From positions 992,001 to 1,056,000 of the forward strand of contig CAMPDV010000044.1 in the NCBI GenBank assembly GCA_946699065.1: a stretch of 64,000 bases of DNA. Reading direction: 5' to 3'. The notes beneath the pieces are model-generated. The model was not told where the DNA came from. It saw nothing but the letters and a program-made list of their open reading frames with translations, and ran no database searches. Positions 60,399-64,000 of the stretch are shown in pieces. Positions within the stretch are counted from its first letter, which is position 1, and every line of letters starts with the position of its first letter. A program made the position numbers and the translations under genes. Source of the stretch: Loxodes magnus (Eukaryota; Ciliophora; Karyorelictea; Loxodida; Loxodidae).

Positions 60399-63300
60399 TT
60401 TGCTTATTATTTTTAAATTAAAAGTCTTTTATCCTATGAAATAGTTCGTGTTTATTACATTTAAAACGTGGAAAACGTTTGCCACATTTATTTAAAATAA
60501 ATATTAATTAAGATATTAATTTAACTACTAAATAGCTTAGTTAAGAAATTAAAACCTATATTTGCTTATATTTTTTAATGAGAGATTCTAAGTTAAAGCT
60601 AAAATTGCAAAAATTAGGAGCAAAGATGCTTTAACTAAATTACTTTCAGCACTTTAAAATTATTTAACAAGGTGTTAGTCATATAAGGCTAAAATAACTT
60701 GTTTTTTCAATTATAGTTTATTCTTCTAAATAGCTAAAGATAATAAAAATTAAACTTAATTATCAAATTAAATCATAGAATATTAAATTTTCGTTAGTTA
60801 TGCTAATCTTCTTGTAATTATAACTCTTAATCATTGCTTGTATTTATATATATAAATATATCTTCTATTACATTTATAAATTTAAATATCTACAGCACAT
60901 AAACTAAGCTAAAAAATTGTTCTAAGAGCAATATATTAAATTAGAACTTTAAGTAGTTATAGAAAAATAAAAGAAAATATTATAAAAAGAAATAGAAAGA
61001 AGAAATATAATTTGTACTAATTGAATGAATAATCAAAATTAATAACTTCTCATTTGACAAAAATCATAAAAATTAAAAGTTGTTTAAGAATATTAATTAT
61101 TTAAATAGGCAAACTTTTTAGAAATTTACAACTTATTTAGTAAAGTTAAAAGCTATAAACAATTGAGAACTTATAATCATAATTAAAAATTAAATTTTTA
61201 AAAGAAAAATACTTAGGAAAAAGTATTATTATTTGAAAAAGTTTGATACAAAGATTGAATGTTTTAATAAAATTAATGAGCTAAGAACGAAGTTGAGTCT
61301 TCTATTAATTTTTATCAGATAATCTTGAGAACAATTGAAAATGAAACTAAAAAGACAAAATTTATTCTTTCTTTATTTATTTAAAATAATTTAAAAAGAA
61401 TGTACGACTACATTTAAAAGTTAAAATTTAAGTTTAAACGTGTAGAGATTAGAAAATCTCTAATTATTAAATTTTTATCTAAATCATCTAAATTTTAAAT
61501 TTAGCCTTTATTTTCGTTTTAATTTTAACATTTAAAATTTATGTCTATTAAACATAATAAATATATAAAGCTCTCTTAAATGTTTTGAGTTATTTAGTAG
61601 TAAGGCCTTTTAAAGTTAAAAATGTTTATAAAATGTTTATGACTAAAGTTGAAAATATTTTGTAGCATTAATAAAATTTAATTTAGCTCTATAAAATTCT
61701 TTGGGATTACTAGGAGGCCAGCTTTTCCCTTAAAATAATAGACAGTCACTATTCTTATCTTTTTGTTAAATTAAAGTGGAAATAAAAAAGTTTAATTATA
61801 TATAAATGATTTATATCTTTATTTTTATAATTAGATTTAATTAATTAAAAGGTATAAATAATCTAGATTATGATATAATTATTTTTACTTATGTGTGCTT
61901 TTCTAATAAACTAACTTGGAGAATTATATATTTTCTCAATAAAATATTCTAAGGAGTCTCAATCGTTTAATTATAGCACAAGGAAAAAGTTTTTAATATA
62001 TGATCTAGAGCTATAAATTTCAATAAGTATCTTCTTTATTTATTAGCTTAAAATTAATTTATTTAAGAAGTATATATAACAATACATTTAAACAAATAAA
62101 ATAAAAATCAATGAGAGAAGGTTAAATCAGTCTATTATCGAAGTAATATAAATTATGACTCTAAATTTTTGATATTTTCAAGTGTTTCTTATAAATCTTC
62201 CTATATAAGTAAGGTAATTTTATAATAAGTTTAGTTCAAATTTTATTTTAAAAGTTCTTTCTTAATTTTTAATTTTAATATTTGTCTATTTAGTAATAAC
62301 AAGTTTTATTTACTTTTTCATTTATTTGATTATAGATAACTATTAAAAAAGTGTATATATAAAGTTATTTTTTATTTATACCTTTATTTCTTTTATATTA
62401 AATTAAAAATCTTCTAGAGATTAAGCAACTTTTAAATTTTTCTTTTACAAGTATAAATTGAGTTTCATCCTTAAAAAATAAATTTGACTGATAAAAGAAA
62501 AGAAGTAGAATAAATTAAAAATTTTTAGGTAGCGAAAACTTTAGAATAAAAGCTTAATTAGATCAATATGCCCTTGAATCTTGTTATTTTTTATCATTTT
62601 ATCTTATTTAAAAATTTTAATTTTCATCCCATGATCCATTGTTAAAATTATTGCGTATTGAACATAAAGAAAGAAAAGAAAGAGTTCATAAATGTGTATC
62701 ACTCAAAGTTCATTAGTAAAGGATTTAAAATTATATTAAGACAGAAGTTAACTTTATACAAATCTAATTTAGTTATAAATAATAAATCGATTACTAGTAA
62801 TAAAGTATTACAATAAGACTCTAGGAAAATAGTTATAAATTAAATCTAATGCAATTTAATTTTTTAATTAAATTTAAATAGGATTTAGATGAAATAAGAT
62901 AGATAATTGAATACATTTAGTTGCTTAATCATTTATTTGATTTTAGAAGGTAGCCGTCAATTTAGACTATAAAAATTTTCATTATTTTAAATTTTATTTT
63001 ATTTGATCTATTTATTTAATGATAAGATAGAAAATTAAAATAAAAGAAATAAACAAGGCTATGATATTTACATTAAATTGTAACTACTTTCTTTTAATTT
63101 TATTTATTTAATAATTAATAAAATAAATATCATTTTTTTAATATAAATCACTCTAAAATAAATTTCACTGACTATGCTTTTACTCTTAAGTTATTTAAAA
63201 GAAAATATAAACTTATTATTAACTAAATTTAAGGAAATTTATATCATTCTTAAACAGTACTTTAATAAGAAAACCTATTATTAATTTAGAAATTTATTAT

Positions 63301-64000
63301 ATAAGAAAAATTAGATCAGTTATTACTCTCACATTTTTGCCTCTTAACCTTTTTTATATTTTATGTAGATAAATTGATTTATTAAAGAGTATTCATAAAT
63401 TTAATTTTTTTATTAAGGAAAATTATTAAACTAAGGAATTCTAAAATTTCCTAATTTATTTTCTAATTTCATAATGAGCCTTTAATTTTTAGTTTCTTAG
63501 GTAATCAATTTATGATATTTTTGTTTTGTTCTTTGCTTCCATGATATAAAAATAGATATATTTTTATCTTTTAAATTCTCCTTGATGAATCTTTTCATCT
63601 AATAAATAAATCAAGCTATTATTTTTCATATTTCAATAAAAATAAAGTTTTTCCATATATTTTCTTAGTCTTCATTAAGCAAAAATAAATTTGTTTTTAT
63701 TTGTAACTAAATGAAAGAAATATAAATAAAAGCAGAAGGAAGCAGGTCACAGTAAAGATTAAAAAATATAATACTTTAATAAAAATATTTTTAACTAAGC
63801 TATTATCAATAATTTATTACATTAGTAGCTTATTAATTAATTCTAAATATTAGTAATACTTCGTAAAGCATCTATTAGTTAAAAATTACTTAGAAATATA
63901 TCAGATTTAAATTAAGTAGTTTAGCTTTAAATCTAAAATTATATAAAAAGACTTAAAACTTATATAAAATAACAATGATTTATAATAAAACTCTATTAAT
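60399..64000. other. AT-rich intergenic to window end
   Basis: Nothing recognisable in 3.6 kb apart from small A/T hairpins, such as TAGAGATT/AATCTCTA at 61443-61462. Confidence 0.45.

Noticed and set aside
1-64000. CRISPR array, prophage or bacterial operon
   Set aside because: Tiny spliceosomal introns, eukaryotic tRNAs and the ciliate code exclude a prokaryotic origin, and no regular repeat-spacer array was seen.

Overview
The window looks like somatic nuclear DNA of a ciliate that uses a karyorelict-type genetic code (the code reported for Loxodes; genus assignment is inference). It is extremely AT-rich. Conventional open reading frames are almost absent, because real genes are full of in-frame TAA and TAG read as glutamine. 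TGA is read as tryptophan inside genes and also serves as the only stop. Read this way, long intact proteins appear: a hybrid histidine kinase of 892 aa, an SK-like potassium channel of 540 aa, a cysteine-rich receptor of about 1,470 aa and a Gln-rich repeat protein of more than 1,700 aa. A tRNA-Gln with anticodon UUA at 1407-1478 independently supports the reassignment.

Several genes only stay in frame if tiny GT...AG introns of 16-26 nt are removed. In four multi-intron or shifted models the summed intron length restores a whole number of codons, which is strong internal support.

Layout: 1-530 short tandem repeats and one copy of a dispersed element; 1407-1478 tRNA-Gln(UUA); 1523-2230 small basic protein with a degenerate CCCH-like finger; 3850-4537 (-) coiled-coil protein; 5970-6340 structured region plus a second copy of the dispersed element; 6367-7165 zinc-knuckle/coiled-coil protein 1; 7951-8634 protein with a helix-turn-helix-like module; 10179-11486 FKBP-TPR co-chaperone; 11952-12984 (-) coiled-coil protein; 13950-14540 (-) TMEM223-like protein; 16977-19655 hybrid histidine kinase; 21208-22057 zinc-knuckle protein 2, followed by a perfect hairpin; 24470-26092 potassium channel; 28422-29241 (-) unknown protein; 32420-33226 (-) metallothionein-like/GST fusion; 36607-41989 (-) Gln-rich 12-aa repeat protein; 44890-47516 (-) RasGAP-like protein; 48610-49113 membrane-anchored protein; 51318-51384 (-) tRNA-Leu lacking its anticodon arm; 52633-53930 possible axonemal or cytoskeletal protein; 54770-54843 (-) tRNA-Asn; 55974-60398 (-) cysteine-rich receptor.

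Genes are separate transcription units on both strands, divided by 0.5-3.6 kb of very AT-rich DNA in which I see little structure. There is no operon-like organisation. Signalling and sensing proteins (histidine kinase, channel, receptor, RasGAP-like) are well represented. No obvious transposase, reverse transcriptase, rRNA gene or CRISPR array was seen.
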